Assembly (NCBI RefSeq): GCF_012971725.1
Contig: NZ_CP048833.1
Location: forward strand, 2,046,001 to 2,110,000
Origin: Pseudomonas multiresinivorans
GTDB lineage: Bacteria; Pseudomonadota; Gammaproteobacteria; Pseudomonadales; Pseudomonadaceae
Reading direction: 5' to 3'
DNA: 64,000 nt
Made by a program: the position numbers and the translations under genes
In this document: positions 16,251-25,015 of the stretch, piece by piece
Layout: each line of letters starts with the position of its first letter
How positions within the stretch are numbered: position 1 is the stretch's first letter
The notes under the pieces: model-generated
Told to the model about the DNA's origin: nothing
The model's database searches: none
What the model saw: only the letters and a program-made list of their open reading frames with translations

Positions 16251-17399
16251 ATGCTTACCAGCAAACTGCCGAATGTCGGCACCACCATCTTCACCCGCAT
16301 GTCCCAGCTCGCCGCCGAAAGCGGGGCGCTGAACCTCTCCCAGGGCTTCCCGGACTTCCCCGGCCCCGCACCGCTGCTCGAAGCGGTCGCCCGCCATGTC
16401 ATGGCCGGAAACAACCAGTACAGCCCGATGACCGGCCTGCCGGCACTGCGCGAACAGGTAGCGATCAAGGTCGCCAGCCTGTATGGGCGTAGCGTCAGCG
16501 CTGACTCCGAGGTGACCATCGTCCCCGGCGCGACGGAAGGGATCTTCTGTGCGGTACAGGCGCTGATCCGCCCTGGCGACGAAGCTATCGTCCTGGACCC
16601 CTGCTATGACAGCTACGAGCCTTCGGTCGAACTGGCCGGCGGCCGTTGCGTGCACGTTGCGTTGAGCCAGCCCGGCTTCCGCATCGACTGGCAGCGCCTG
16701 GCCGATGCCATCACTCCGCGCACGCGCCTGATCTTCCTCAACAGCCCGCACAACCCCAGCGGCGCGCTGATCGACCGCGCCGACCTGGATCGTCTGGCCG
16801 AGCTGATTCGCGACCGCGAGATCTACGTCATCAGCGACGAGGTATACGAGCACCTGATCTACGACGGCGTGCAGCATGCCAGCGTGCTGGCCCATGACGA
16901 ACTGTATCCGCGCGCCTTTGTCATCAGCTCCTTTGGCAAGACCTACCATGTTACCGGCTGGAAGACCGGCTATGTGGTAGCGCCGCCGGCGCTGTCGGCG
17001 GAGATGCGCAAGATCCACCAGTACGTGAACTTCTGCGGCGTGACCCCGCTGCAGTGGGCGCTGGCTGATTTCATGGCCGCGCATCCCGAGCACCTGCGCG
17101 AGTTGCCGGGCTTCTACCAGGCCAAGCGCGACCTGTTCTGCGACCTGCTGGAGGGCTCGCGCTTCGAGTTCCAGCGGGCTGCCGGCACTTACTTCCAGGT
17201 GGTGGACTACTCGGCGATCCGCCCGGACCTTGATGACGTCGCCATGTCCGAATGGCTGACGCGCGAGCACGGCGTGGCCGCCATTCCGGTCTCGGTGTTC
17301 TACCAGCAGGCCCCAGCGGACATGCGCCTGGTGCGCTTCTGCTTCGCCAAGAAAGAGGAGACGCTGCGCCAGGCAGCGGAACGACTATGCGCGATCTGA
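16251..17399 (+). CDS. PLP-dependent aminotransferase, YbdL/glutamine transaminase-like
   Basis: A 382-residue class I aminotransferase. It opens with LPNVGTTIFTRMSQLA and NLSQGFPDFPGP, typical of the YbdL/KAT group that accepts methionine, glutamine and aromatic residues. The PLP lysine is about K230 in SSFGKTYHVTGWK, and NSPHNPSGA is also present. Its last 13 bases overlap the start of a C-N hydrolase gene. This pair resembles the glutamine transaminase/omega-amidase pathway, in which the transaminase produces alpha-ketoglutaramate and the amidase removes it. Substrate choice cannot be settled from sequence alone. Confidence 0.85.
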   Translation: MLTSKLPNVGTTIFTRMSQLAAESGALNLSQGFPDFPGPAPLLEAVARHVMAGNNQYSPMTGLPALREQVAIKVASLYGRSVSADSEVTIVPGATEGIFCAVQALIRPGDEAIVLDPCYDSYEPSVELAGGRCVHVALSQPGFRIDWQRLADAITPRTRLIFLNSPHNPSGALIDRADLDRLAELIRDREIYVISDEVYEHLIYDGVQHASVLAHDELYPRAFVISSFGKTYHVTGWKTGYVVAPPALSAEMRKIHQYVNFCGVTPLQWALADFMAAHPEHLRELPGFYQAKRDLFCDLLEGSRFEFQRAAGTYFQVVDYSAIRPDLDDVAMSEWLTREHGVAAIPVSVFYQQAPADMRLVRFCFAKKEETLRQAAERLCAI

Positions 17400-18181
17400 G
17401 CCAATTGCCCGACCTCAAGCTTGCTCTCGTGCAGACCACCCTGGTCTGGCACGACGCCAGGGCCAATCGCGAGCGCTTCGACGCGCTGCTGGAGGGTGCT
17501 CACGGTGCGGATCTGGTGATCCTTCCGGAGATGTTCACCACGGGCTTCTCCATGGACTCCGAAGCACTGGCCGAGGCGGAGGAGGGCGAAACCTACACCT
17601 GGCTAAGCGAGCAGGCAGCGAAGCTTGAAGCGGTGGTCTGCGGCAGCGTGATCATCCGTACCGCCGACGGCAGCCATCGCAACCGCCTGCTCTGGGCGCG
17701 CCCGGATGGCGAGATGCAGCACTACGACAAGCGCCACCTGTTCCGCATGGCCGGCGAGCACAAGCACTACACGCCGGGCGAACAGCAGGTGCTGCTGGAA
17801 TGGAAGGGCTGGCGGATTCGCCCGCTGGTCTGTTACGACCTGCGTTTCCCGGTGTGGAGCCGCGATGCCCAGGACACCGACCTGCTGCTGTATACCGCCA
17901 ACTGGCCGGCCGCGCGCCGCCAGCACTGGAACCGTCTGCTGCCGGCACGGGCCATTGAAAACCTCTGCTACGTCGCCGCGGTCAACCGCGTCGGTGAAGA
18001 CGGCAAGGGCCACGCCTATTCCGGCGACAGTCAGGTGCTGGACTTCCAGGGTGATAACCTGCTGGCGGCGGGCAATGCCGACGGGGTATTCCAGATCGCC
18101 CTGAATGCGGCGGAGCTCGCGGCTTACCGGGAACGCTTCCCGGCCAATCTCGATGCGGACGAGTTCGACATCCGTCCCTGA
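17387..18181 (+). CDS. Omega-amidase, carbon-nitrogen hydrolase (YafV-like)
   Basis: A 264-residue nitrilase-superfamily amidase. The catalytic triad is visible as Glu in ILPEMFTTGF, Lys in YDKRHLF and Cys in LVCYDLRFP. YafV/Nit2-type enzymes hydrolyse alpha-ketoglutaramate and alpha-ketosuccinamate. I chose ATG 17387, inside the 3' end of the transaminase gene, because the product then begins just before the conserved LKLALVQTTLVWHD. Upstream in-frame codons only add sequence antiparallel to the neighbour's constraints. The overlap implies joint translation with the transaminase. Confidence 0.87.
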   Translation: MRDLSQLPDLKLALVQTTLVWHDARANRERFDALLEGAHGADLVILPEMFTTGFSMDSEALAEAEEGETYTWLSEQAAKLEAVVCGSVIIRTADGSHRNRLLWARPDGEMQHYDKRHLFRMAGEHKHYTPGEQQVLLEWKGWRIRPLVCYDLRFPVWSRDAQDTDLLLYTANWPAARRQHWNRLLPARAIENLCYVAAVNRVGEDGKGHAYSGDSQVLDFQGDNLLAAGNADGVFQIALNAAELAAYRERFPANLDADEFDIRP

Positions 18182-18201
18182 AGTTGTCGCTCGCTGCAAT
18201 C

Positions 18202-18266
18202 CATCGCGGACGAAGTCCGCTCCTACGAAACATGACACCGCGTAGGAGCGGACTCTGTCCGCGATG
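18202..18266. repeat. REP pair, family 2 (inverted)
   Basis: Two 26-bp arms at 18202-18227 and 18241-18266 are inverted copies differing at two bases, around a 13-bp spacer. The core is GTAGGAGCGGACT...GTCCGCGATG. A further single copy lies at 39881-39906. Paired REPs like this are typical of pseudomonad REPIN elements. Confidence 0.85.
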
Positions 18267-18278
18267 TTTCCGCCCCGC

Positions 18279-19232
18279 TCAATACGCGCTGGCGGTGTTC
18301 AAGCGCTGGATCACTTCGTCACTGAGCTTCAGGTCTACCGCCGCGATCAGGTCCGGCAACTGCTCCAGCCTCGACGCGCTGGCGATGGGGGCCGTGATAC
18401 TCGGGCGGGCCATCAGCCAGGCCAGGGAGACCTGTGTTGGCGTGGCATTCAGCTCGCCAGCCACTTCCTCCAGCGCATCAAGGATCGCGAAGCCGCGCTC
18501 GTTCATGAAGTTCTTCACCTTGTAGCCGCGCACCGCACTCTTGCCCAGGTCATCCTCGCGACGGTACTTGCCGGTGAGGAAGCCGGCGGCCAAGGAGTAG
18601 AAGTTGATCACGCCCAGGCCCAGTTGCTGCACCGTGGGCTCCAGGTTGGTCTCGTAATTGGCGCGATCGTAGAGGTTGTAGTTGGGCTGCAGGCTCTGGT
18701 AGTTCGGCAGCTTCAGCCGGTCGCAGACTTCGCGGGCTTCGCGCAGGCGCTTGGCGTCCAGGTTGGAGGCGCCGATCACGCGGACCTTGCCTAGCTCCAC
18801 CGCTTCGGCGAAGGCGCCCATGGTTTCCTCCATGGACGTATGCGGGTCGTCACAGTGAGACTGGTAGAGGTCGATGTAGTCGGTCTGCAGGCGCTTGAGC
18901 GAGCGCCCCAGCGCCTGCTCGATGTACACCGCCGATAGACCCTTGTGGCCGTTGCCCATGTCCATGCCGACCTTGGTGGCGATCTGCACCTGGTTGCGCT
19001 TGCCGGTCTTCTTCAGCCATTTGCCGATCAGTGCTTCCGATTCGCCACCCTCATGGCCGGGAGCCCAGCGCGAGTAGACGTCCGCGGTGTCGATGCAGTT
19101 GAGCCCGGCGTCGAGCAGGGCGTCGAGCAGGCGGAAGGAGGTCGCTTCGTCGGCGGACCAGCCGAACACATTGCCGCCGAAGACCAGCGCGGGAATCTTC
19201 AGGCCCGATTGTCCGAGTTCGCGTGTACGCAT
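18279..19232 (-). CDS. Aldo/keto reductase
   Basis: A 317-residue NADP-dependent oxidoreductase of the AKR superfamily. The tetrad is visible: Asp and Tyr in CIDTADVYS, Lys in IATKVGMDMG, and His in LYQSHCDDP. The N-terminus MRTRELGQSGLKIPALVFGG is typical of the YajO/Gfo-like branch. The substrate is unknown. It is transcribed opposite to its neighbours and preceded on its own strand by GAGGAGGCAAAG. Confidence 0.88.
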   Translation of the reverse strand: MRTRELGQSGLKIPALVFGGNVFGWSADEATSFRLLDALLDAGLNCIDTADVYSRWAPGHEGGESEALIGKWLKKTGKRNQVQIATKVGMDMGNGHKGLSAVYIEQALGRSLKRLQTDYIDLYQSHCDDPHTSMEETMGAFAEAVELGKVRVIGASNLDAKRLREAREVCDRLKLPNYQSLQPNYNLYDRANYETNLEPTVQQLGLGVINFYSLAAGFLTGKYRREDDLGKSAVRGYKVKNFMNERGFAILDALEEVAGELNATPTQVSLAWLMARPSITAPIASASRLEQLPDLIAAVDLKLSDEVIQRLNTASAY

Positions 19233-19365
19233 CTGCTTTGCCTCCTCAGGGATGTGCGAGAACCCTCAGTGTAGACGCCGCCTCTGCCCGCGCCGGGCGG
19301 AATAACCGGCAGCCGCCACCCAGCTGGTCTATCATGGCGGCCAGCCCAATTGCCGAGTGCCGAAC

Positions 19366-19698
19366 ATGACCACGACTCCTTACCTGCTGGACCAGCTGGA
19401 AACCGCCGATATGCTCTTGATCGACGGCCTGCATGCCTGGCAGTTCGAGCTCAACGAGGCACTGCTGGACCAGGCGGACGCCGCCGCCAACGCCGGGCAA
19501 CCCTTCGCCAGCGAAGACGTGGTGCTGCAGATCGAATCCATCGACGGCCGTGACCGCCGCGAATGGCGCTTCAGCTACAACCAGGTGATGGAGGCCAGCT
19601 ACCAGTCCGAGGACGAGAGCTGGCTGCTGCAGGGCGGTGAACAGCAGCACCGCCTGTGTTGCCTGGGCGCCGTGACGGCCAGTGGCGACGACGAATGA
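19366..19698 (+). CDS. Small acidic conserved protein (possibly DUF5629)
   Basis: A 110-residue acidic protein without signal or membrane segment. It opens MTTTPYLLDQLETADMLLID and contains FSYNQVMEASYQSEDESWLLQ. It resembles small Pseudomonas proteins I recall as DUF5629, but I could not verify this. The function is unknown. I preferred ATG 19366 to a GTG at 19357. A TATCAT at 19330-19335 could be its -10 box. It ends 13 bp before a bidirectional hairpin. Confidence 0.75.
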   Translation: MTTTPYLLDQLETADMLLIDGLHAWQFELNEALLDQADAAANAGQPFASEDVVLQIESIDGRDRREWRFSYNQVMEASYQSEDESWLLQGGEQQHRLCCLGAVTASGDDE

Positions 19699-19711
19699 GT
19701 GACGAGTGAAT

Positions 19712-19740
19712 GAAGAAGGCCCCGAAAAGGGGCCTTCTTC
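19712..19740. terminator. Bidirectional terminator hairpin
   Basis: GAAGAAGGCCCC (19712-19723) and GGGGCCTTCTTC (19729-19740) form a perfect 12-bp stem around GAAAA. It lies between two convergent genes, the small acidic protein (+) and the porin (-), so it probably stops transcription from both sides. Confidence 0.82.
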
Positions 19741-19752
19741 GTTTCAGGGCCT

Positions 19753-20991
19753 TCAGAACGCCAGCGGGTAGCTGGTGATGAAGCGCACCTCGTCATAATC
19801 GCTGGCGTAGCTGCTGCGCACGGTGGAGGTGCGCATAAGGAATGACAACGTCTTCAGTGGGCCGTCCTGGATCGTGTAGCCGATATCCGTATCGCGCTCG
19901 TACTCGTGGCCGTCGCCCTTGCCAGGGCGCGCAATGTCGGTGCCCTTGGTGTAGCGCGTCATCAGGGTCAGGCCCGGCAGGCCGAGGCTGGCGAAGTCAT
20001 AGTCGTAGCGCAGCTGGTAGGAGCGCTCCTGAGCCCAGAAGAACCCGCCGTTGGTGACCCAGTTGACCAGGTATGGCTGTGGCGTGTTGCCCAGCAGCAT
20101 GGGGAACATGTCCTCGCCCAGCATGCGCTGGTAGGTGGCCGACAGCGTGTGGCTGCCGTGCTTCACACCCAGCCGCGCACCATAGGCGCGGTTGTCGATG
20201 CGCCCGGACAACGCCTGCCCGGACTCCTCGTTGTGGAAGTAACTCAGGGTGCCGAGCAGTGCGGTGTTCTCGCCAACCGGTTGCTTGAAGTTGGCGCCGA
20301 CATAGTGCTGGTCGTAGATGTCCTCGAGCTGGGCGAAGTAGTAGCTGGTGGACAGGCCGGGCGTCCACTGCGCATCGACACCGCCAAGGTTCAGCTTGTT
20401 GCTGTCCTGGCTGGCGGGGCGGGTGGCGAGGTAGAACGACTCGCGATCGCTGGAGGCGCGGGTGCTGGTGTTCCACAACTGGGCCGCGGTGAACTTGAAG
20501 CGCTCCGATTCCTTTGACTCCAGCATCACGCCCTGGAATGTCTGCGGCAGTACGCGCACATCGTCCTGGAATATCACCGGCAGGCGCGGTTCCAGCAGGC
20601 CGACCTTCAGCGTGGTCTTCGAATAGCGCAGCTTGAGCGTGGCGCCGCCACGGCTGAAGTCATCCACCGGCTCGCCGGTCGTGCGGTCATAGGGCAGGTT
20701 GCTGTCGTTGCTGGTGCCGGCGCCGCCGTCGAGCTTCAGGGCGTAGAAACCGGTGAAGTCCACACCGACACCGATGGTGCCTTGGGTAAAGCCCGAACTG
20801 AAGCGTGCCAGCACGGCTTGGGACCAACTGCCCGCCTGGGATTGCGGGGCATTGTCCTGTCGGTAGTCGCGCAACATGTAGAAGTTGCGCAGGGTGGTGT
20901 CCAGGCGGCTGTCGTCGATCAGGTCGGCCTGGGCGCAGAGGGGCAACAGCGCGCTGGAAAGCAGCGCGCCGGCAAAGCGATTACGGAACAT
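19753..20991 (-). CDS. OprD-family outer membrane porin
   Basis: A 412-residue precursor with signal peptide MFRNRFAGALLSSALLPLCA and a predicted 18-stranded OprD-type barrel. Supporting segments are SRLDTTLRNFYMLRDYR, FYALKLDGGAGT, and LRYDYDFASLGLPGLTLMTRY near the C-terminus. The last residue is Phe, usual for BAM substrates. I chose ATG 20991 because AGGAG then has 6-base spacing; upstream starts are in frame. OprD porins take up specific small acids or amino acids. It follows an MFS transporter on the same strand by 81 bp, so the two may import the same compound. Confidence 0.88.
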   Translation of the reverse strand: MFRNRFAGALLSSALLPLCAQADLIDDSRLDTTLRNFYMLRDYRQDNAPQSQAGSWSQAVLARFSSGFTQGTIGVGVDFTGFYALKLDGGAGTSNDSNLPYDRTTGEPVDDFSRGGATLKLRYSKTTLKVGLLEPRLPVIFQDDVRVLPQTFQGVMLESKESERFKFTAAQLWNTSTRASSDRESFYLATRPASQDSNKLNLGGVDAQWTPGLSTSYYFAQLEDIYDQHYVGANFKQPVGENTALLGTLSYFHNEESGQALSGRIDNRAYGARLGVKHGSHTLSATYQRMLGEDMFPMLLGNTPQPYLVNWVTNGGFFWAQERSYQLRYDYDFASLGLPGLTLMTRYTKGTDIARPGKGDGHEYERDTDIGYTIQDGPLKTLSFLMRTSTVRSSYASDYDEVRFITSYPLAF

Positions 20992-21072
20992 CGTCATCTC
21001 CTGGGCATCGTTCGCCGGGGCGCAGGGCGCCACGCCGGCGAACGGGCGTACGTCTTGTCGAGGCGGGTGCGA

Positions 21073-22443
21073 TCAGTTCGTGGCGGCGGTGCTATCCAGC
21101 GATACGGCTTCAGGCTGGATTGTTTGCTCCTGGCCCAGGCTGCGGCGGAAGTGCTTGCGGCCGTTGCCCAGCAGCCACAGGCAGAGCAGCCCGGCGAGGG
21201 TGACAATGATGCCGATGGAGGAGCCGACGGCCTTCGGGTCCTTGAAGTACTGGTCGGTGAGCAGTGCAACGAGGGTGGTGCCGACGCCCAGGCCGATCAG
21301 GTTGGAGACCAGCAGGAACAGCGCCGACACCTGTGCGCGCAGGCGGTTGGGCGTGAGCACCTGCATGGCCGCCGCCGAGGTGGAGATGCAGAAGGCGCAG
21401 AAGAACATCGCCGGCCCCATCAGCAGCACCGACAGCTGCAGGCTGCCGGCCGTCACGGAGCCGATGACGAAGGGAATGGTGCAGGCGGCGCCGAGCATGC
21501 CGCTGATCAGCGCGGCGTCGCTGCGCCCGCGCTTCTGCAGCACGTCCACCAGCCAACCGGCGCAGAACACCCCGGCGGTGTTGAGCACCAGCAGGATGCC
21601 GCCAAGGATGTAGCCGACCTCCAGCGGCGACAGGCCATACTGGCGGATGTACATGGCCGGTGCCCAGCCCATCAGCGCGTACTGGCACATGGCGAAGAAG
21701 GAGAAACCCAGGTAGTGGCAGGCGAAGGTGGCGCGGTGGCGGCCCAGGAAACGCAGCCCGTCACGAACCGTTGCCTTTTGTTCCCGATCGCCCAGCTTGC
21801 GCGCCGGGTCGCGGATGGTCAGCGCGATCAGCAGCGCCACCAGCACGCCGGGCAAGCCGACGATGAAGAAGGCGATCTGCCAGGAACGCACCTGGCCCAG
21901 CCAGCCCAGGTCGATGGCCGGCACGTCGCGCAGTGCTTCGATTACGTAGCCACCGACGAGGAAGGCCAGGCCGCCGCCGAGGAAGGCGCCCATGGAGTAA
22001 AGCCCCAGTGCGCGGCCGAGTTTCTCCTTGGGGAACAGGTCGGCGAGCATCGAGTAGGTCGCCGGCGTCAGCGCCGCCTCGCCGACGCCTACGCTCATGC
22101 GCGCGAGGAACATCTGCAGGAAGTTCTTCGACAGCCCGCACGCCGCGGTGGCGATGCTCCAGAAGGCCACGCCGATGGCGATGATCCTGACCCGCGAAGA
22201 GCGGTCGGCGAGATACGCGATGGGCAGGCCCATGAAGGCATAGAACAGCGAGAAGGCCAGCCCGCTGAGCAGACTGAACTGGGTGTCGCTGATCTGCAGG
22301 TCGGCTTTGATCGGCTCGATCATCAGCGAGAGTATCTGCCGGTCAACGAAGGAGAAGATGTACGCCACCATGCACAGCACGACGACATACCAGGAATAAC
22401 GGGAAGCACGGATGGATTGCGGGTGGGGAGATTGCGGGTTCAC
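21073..22443 (-). CDS. MFS transporter, spinster-like
   Basis: A 456-residue protein with about 12 transmembrane helices. The segment IFSFVDRQILSLMIEPIK, the loop GLPIAYLADRSSRVR and the motif SVGVGEAALTPATYSMLADLF are characteristic of the spinster-like branch of the MFS, often tied to uptake of organic acids or hydrophobic substrates. I chose GTG 22443 because CAGGAG lies 8 bases upstream. A longer frame to 22605 has no conserved content. It is upstream of the OprD-type porin, suggesting an uptake pair of unknown substrate. Confidence 0.85.
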   Translation of the reverse strand: MNPQSPHPQSIRASRYSWYVVVLCMVAYIFSFVDRQILSLMIEPIKADLQISDTQFSLLSGLAFSLFYAFMGLPIAYLADRSSRVRIIAIGVAFWSIATAACGLSKNFLQMFLARMSVGVGEAALTPATYSMLADLFPKEKLGRALGLYSMGAFLGGGLAFLVGGYVIEALRDVPAIDLGWLGQVRSWQIAFFIVGLPGVLVALLIALTIRDPARKLGDREQKATVRDGLRFLGRHRATFACHYLGFSFFAMCQYALMGWAPAMYIRQYGLSPLEVGYILGGILLVLNTAGVFCAGWLVDVLQKRGRSDAALISGMLGAACTIPFVIGSVTAGSLQLSVLLMGPAMFFCAFCISTSAAAMQVLTPNRLRAQVSALFLLVSNLIGLGVGTTLVALLTDQYFKDPKAVGSSIGIIVTLAGLLCLWLLGNGRKHFRRSLGQEQTIQPEAVSLDSTAATN

Positions 22444-22665
22444 GGTTACTGGCTCCTGAAGCGGGTGAAGGCAGATGGCCAAGCACGTCGAGCTCGTTGT
22501 TGTTGTAGGTAACCAGGCGCCTCTGTACGCAAGGCAGGGGCGGCCAAAAGTGTCTGATTGCGTGACACGGTTTTTTGTTTGCCTGCCGCTTTCACGGCAG
22601 TGCACGCAAGACTAGGGAAGGGGAGAGCGGGGAGTAATCGGGGCGAGCCCCAGCATTGCGGAGAC

Positions 22666-22690
22666 TTCCCCCCTAGGGGGCTAGGGGGAA
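22666..22690. promoter_or_regulatory. Palindrome upstream of the MFS/porin genes
   Basis: TTCCCCCCTAG (22666-22676) and CTAGGGGGAA (22681-22690) form an almost perfect inverted repeat separated by GGGG. It is about 220 bp upstream of the MFS start and just beyond the end of the next gene. There is no T-run, so an operator is a better guess than a terminator. The regulator is unknown. Confidence 0.4.
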
Positions 22691-22716
22691 TCTTTAGGTG
22701 ATGTGCAGAGGGTGAT

Positions 22717-23193
22717 TCAGATCAGCCCGAACAGAGCCAGGACAAAGGCACCGCCGAAGACCACGGCCATGACCGCGAGGAGGAACAGCAGGCTGACGCC
22801 GAAAGCCCGCCAGTTGGAGGCGAACTGACCACCCTGGGCCGCATGCTGCTCGACAGCGGCACCGGTGTGCTGCTTGGCGTAGTGATACATGCCGAAGACG
22901 GCGGCGATGTTGATGGGGGTGGCGGGGACGCTATCCGGCAGGAACATGCCCAGCAGGAAGATCGCGATGAGCGCGCCTATTCCGGTGATCCAGGCGTTGC
23001 GCACCTGGTCGAGGCGGCCCAGACGTTTGAGGTTCTGTGCGATGACCCAGGCTCCGGCGACCGGCGTGCCGAAGAAGGTGGCTATGCCCACGGCGGCGAG
23101 ACGGTAGAGCGGTTCGCCTGTGGCGACGGCGGGGCCGTCCTCAAGTACGGCGGCGGGCGTCTGGAAGGGGTTGTCCTGCGATGTATCGGTCAT
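22717..23193 (-). CDS. Small integral membrane protein, unknown function
   Basis: A 158-residue protein starting MTDTSQDNPFQTPAAVLED, a polar N-terminus followed by about three hydrophobic helices: VGIATFFGTPVAGAWVIAQ, ITGIGALIAIFLLGMFLP, and a C-terminal VSLLFLLAVMAVVFGGAFVL. GGAGTG precedes the ATG. I do not recognise a family with confidence. It lies downstream of leuA on the same strand, after a terminator, so it probably has its own promoter. Confidence 0.7.
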   Translation of the reverse strand: MTDTSQDNPFQTPAAVLEDGPAVATGEPLYRLAAVGIATFFGTPVAGAWVIAQNLKRLGRLDQVRNAWITGIGALIAIFLLGMFLPDSVPATPINIAAVFGMYHYAKQHTGAAVEQHAAQGGQFASNWRAFGVSLLFLLAVMAVVFGGAFVLALFGLI

Positions 23194-23205
23194 GTTTTCA
23201 CTCCG

Positions 23206-23241
23206 TTGAAAACAGCCCCGGACGCACGAGGCGTCCGGGGC
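23206..23241 (-). terminator. Intrinsic terminator of leuA
   Basis: On the minus strand GCCCCGGACGC and GCGTCCGGGGC form an 11-bp stem with loop CTCGT (23215-23241). TGTTTTC follows at 23214-23208. It is 25 bp beyond the leuA stop codon and is a typical Rho-independent terminator. Confidence 0.88.
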
Positions 23242-23266
23242 AAAGGGGACTGCTTTATTACCAGGC

Positions 23267-24937
23267 TTACGCGGCTTTCGCGTGGCCCAGCGTCACCGCA
23301 CGGTTCAGGGCGCTGAACAGCGCACGGAAACTGGCGGTGGTGATGTTTTCATCGATGCCGATACCGTGCAGCGAACGACCACCCTCGACGCGCAATTCGA
23401 TGTAGGCGGCTGCGCGGGCATTGGTGCCGGCGCCGATGGCGTGCTCGTTGTAGTCCATGATCTCAACGTCCACCGGCAGCGAGGCGACCAGGGCTTCCAG
23501 CGTGCCCTTGCCCTTGCCGTGCCAGCGGTGCTGTTCGCCCTTGTGGGTCACGTCGATGTCGATGGCGCAGATACCGTTCTCTTCCTGCAGGCGATAGTTC
23601 TTCAGGCCGAACGGAGAAACGGCCTGCAGGTACTCGGTCTGCAGCAGGGTGTAGATCTGCTCGGCAGTCATTTCCAGGCCGAGGCGGTCGGTCTCGTTCT
23701 GCACCACCTGGCTGAACTCGATCTGCATGCGGCGCGGCAGGCTGATGCCGTATTCCTGTTCGAGCAGGAAGGTGATGCCGCCTTTGCCGGACTGGCTGTT
23801 CACACGGATCACTGCCTCGTAGCTGCGGCCGATGTCCGCCGGGTCGATCGGCAGGTACGGCACTTCCCACACGGCGTCTTCCTTCTGCTGGGCGAAGCCC
23901 TTGCGGATGGCGTCCTGGTGGGAGCCGGAGAAGGCGGTGTGGACCAGGTCACCGACATACGGGTGACGCGGGTGCACCGGAATCTGGTTGCACTCTTCCA
24001 CCACCTTGCGCACGGCATCGATGTCGGAGAAGTCCAGCTCGGGGTCGATGCCCTGGGTGTACATGTTCAGCGCCATGGTCACCAGGCACAGGTTACCGGT
24101 GCGCTCGCCGTTGCCGAACAGGCAGCCTTCGACGCGGTCGGCACCGGCCATCAGGGCCAGTTCCGAAGCGGCCACGCCAGTGCCACGGTCGTTGTGGGTG
24201 TGCAGGCTGAGCAGCACGCTGTCGCGCTTGTTGATCTGGCGGCCGAACCATTCGATCTGGTCGGCGTAGTTGTTCGGCGTGGCGCACTCGACGGTGGCGG
24301 GCAGGTTGAGGATCAGGCGGTTAGCCGGGGTCGGCTGGAACACGTCGATCACCGCGTTGCACACCTCGACGGCGAAATCGGTCTCGGTGGAGCTGAACAC
24401 TTCCGGCGAGTACTCGAAGCCCCACTGGGTTTCCGGAGCGGCTTCGGCCAGGCGCTTGATGGTCTGGCCGGCGGCCACGGCGATGGCTTTCACGCCGGCC
24501 TTGTCCTGGTTGAAGACGATCTTGCGGAAGCTCGGCGCGCAGGCGTTGTAGTAGTGGACGATGGCCTTCTTCGCGCCCTTGAGGGATTCGAAGGTGCGCT
24601 CGATGAGGTCGTCGCGGGCCTGGGTCAGCACCTGGATGGTGACGTCATCGGGAATGTGGTCGTTCTCGATCAGTTCACGCACGAAGTCGAAGTCAGTCTG
24701 CGAGGCGGACGGGAAGCCCACTTCGATTTCCTTCAGGCCGACCTGCACCAGGCACTTGAAGAAACGCATCTTCTTCTCGGCGTCCATCGGCTCGATCAGG
24801 GACTGGTTGCCGTCGCGCAGGTCGGTCGAAAGCCAGATGGGCGCCTTGTCGATGATCTTGTCCGGCCAGGTGCGGTCGGGCAGGGTGATCTGGGTGAAGG
24901 CGCGGTATTTCTTCGACGGGTCTTTCAACATGCTCAT
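23267..24937 (-). CDS. leuA: 2-isopropylmalate synthase LeuA
   Basis: A 556-residue enzyme that condenses acetyl-CoA with 2-oxoisovalerate, the committed step of leucine synthesis. The N-terminal DRE-TIM barrel has STDLRDGNQSLIEP and the metal-binding SLHTHNDRG. The C-terminal LeuA dimerisation/allosteric domain includes GIDENITTASFRALFSALN and senses leucine. The length matches the long form common in pseudomonads. AAGGA lies 8 bases before the ATG at 24937. It is preceded by a leucine-rich leader ORF, suggesting control by leucine supply. Confidence 0.96.
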   Translation of the reverse strand: MSMLKDPSKKYRAFTQITLPDRTWPDKIIDKAPIWLSTDLRDGNQSLIEPMDAEKKMRFFKCLVQVGLKEIEVGFPSASQTDFDFVRELIENDHIPDDVTIQVLTQARDDLIERTFESLKGAKKAIVHYYNACAPSFRKIVFNQDKAGVKAIAVAAGQTIKRLAEAAPETQWGFEYSPEVFSSTETDFAVEVCNAVIDVFQPTPANRLILNLPATVECATPNNYADQIEWFGRQINKRDSVLLSLHTHNDRGTGVAASELALMAGADRVEGCLFGNGERTGNLCLVTMALNMYTQGIDPELDFSDIDAVRKVVEECNQIPVHPRHPYVGDLVHTAFSGSHQDAIRKGFAQQKEDAVWEVPYLPIDPADIGRSYEAVIRVNSQSGKGGITFLLEQEYGISLPRRMQIEFSQVVQNETDRLGLEMTAEQIYTLLQTEYLQAVSPFGLKNYRLQEENGICAIDIDVTHKGEQHRWHGKGKGTLEALVASLPVDVEIMDYNEHAIGAGTNARAAAYIELRVEGGRSLHGIGIDENITTASFRALFSALNRAVTLGHAKAA

Positions 24938-25015
24938 GAGCGGAATCCTTGTTCTCTGCGGCCCGCGGGCCTGCGCGAATAAAACGAAATGAGGTGAAAC
25001 CGGGGGGAGGGGGGC
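24938..25015 (-). promoter_or_regulatory. leuA leader/attenuation region
   Basis: This is the 78-bp spacer between the leader peptide stop and the leuA start. It contains the palindrome GGCCCGCGGGCC (24960-24971), ten bases upstream of the leuA ribosome-binding site (24946-24950). GCGCAGGC on the minus strand (24969-24976) is exactly complementary to GCCTGCGC inside the leader ORF (25043-25050). Alternative pairings that depend on ribosome position are thus possible. No hairpin followed by a T-run is seen, so classical transcription attenuation is not obvious. Confidence 0.6.

Noticed and set aside
20782..22512. A 576-codon plus-strand frame opposite the porin and MFS genes
   Set aside because: The translation is rich in Gln, Gly and His without domain features, and both genes on the other strand are clear.
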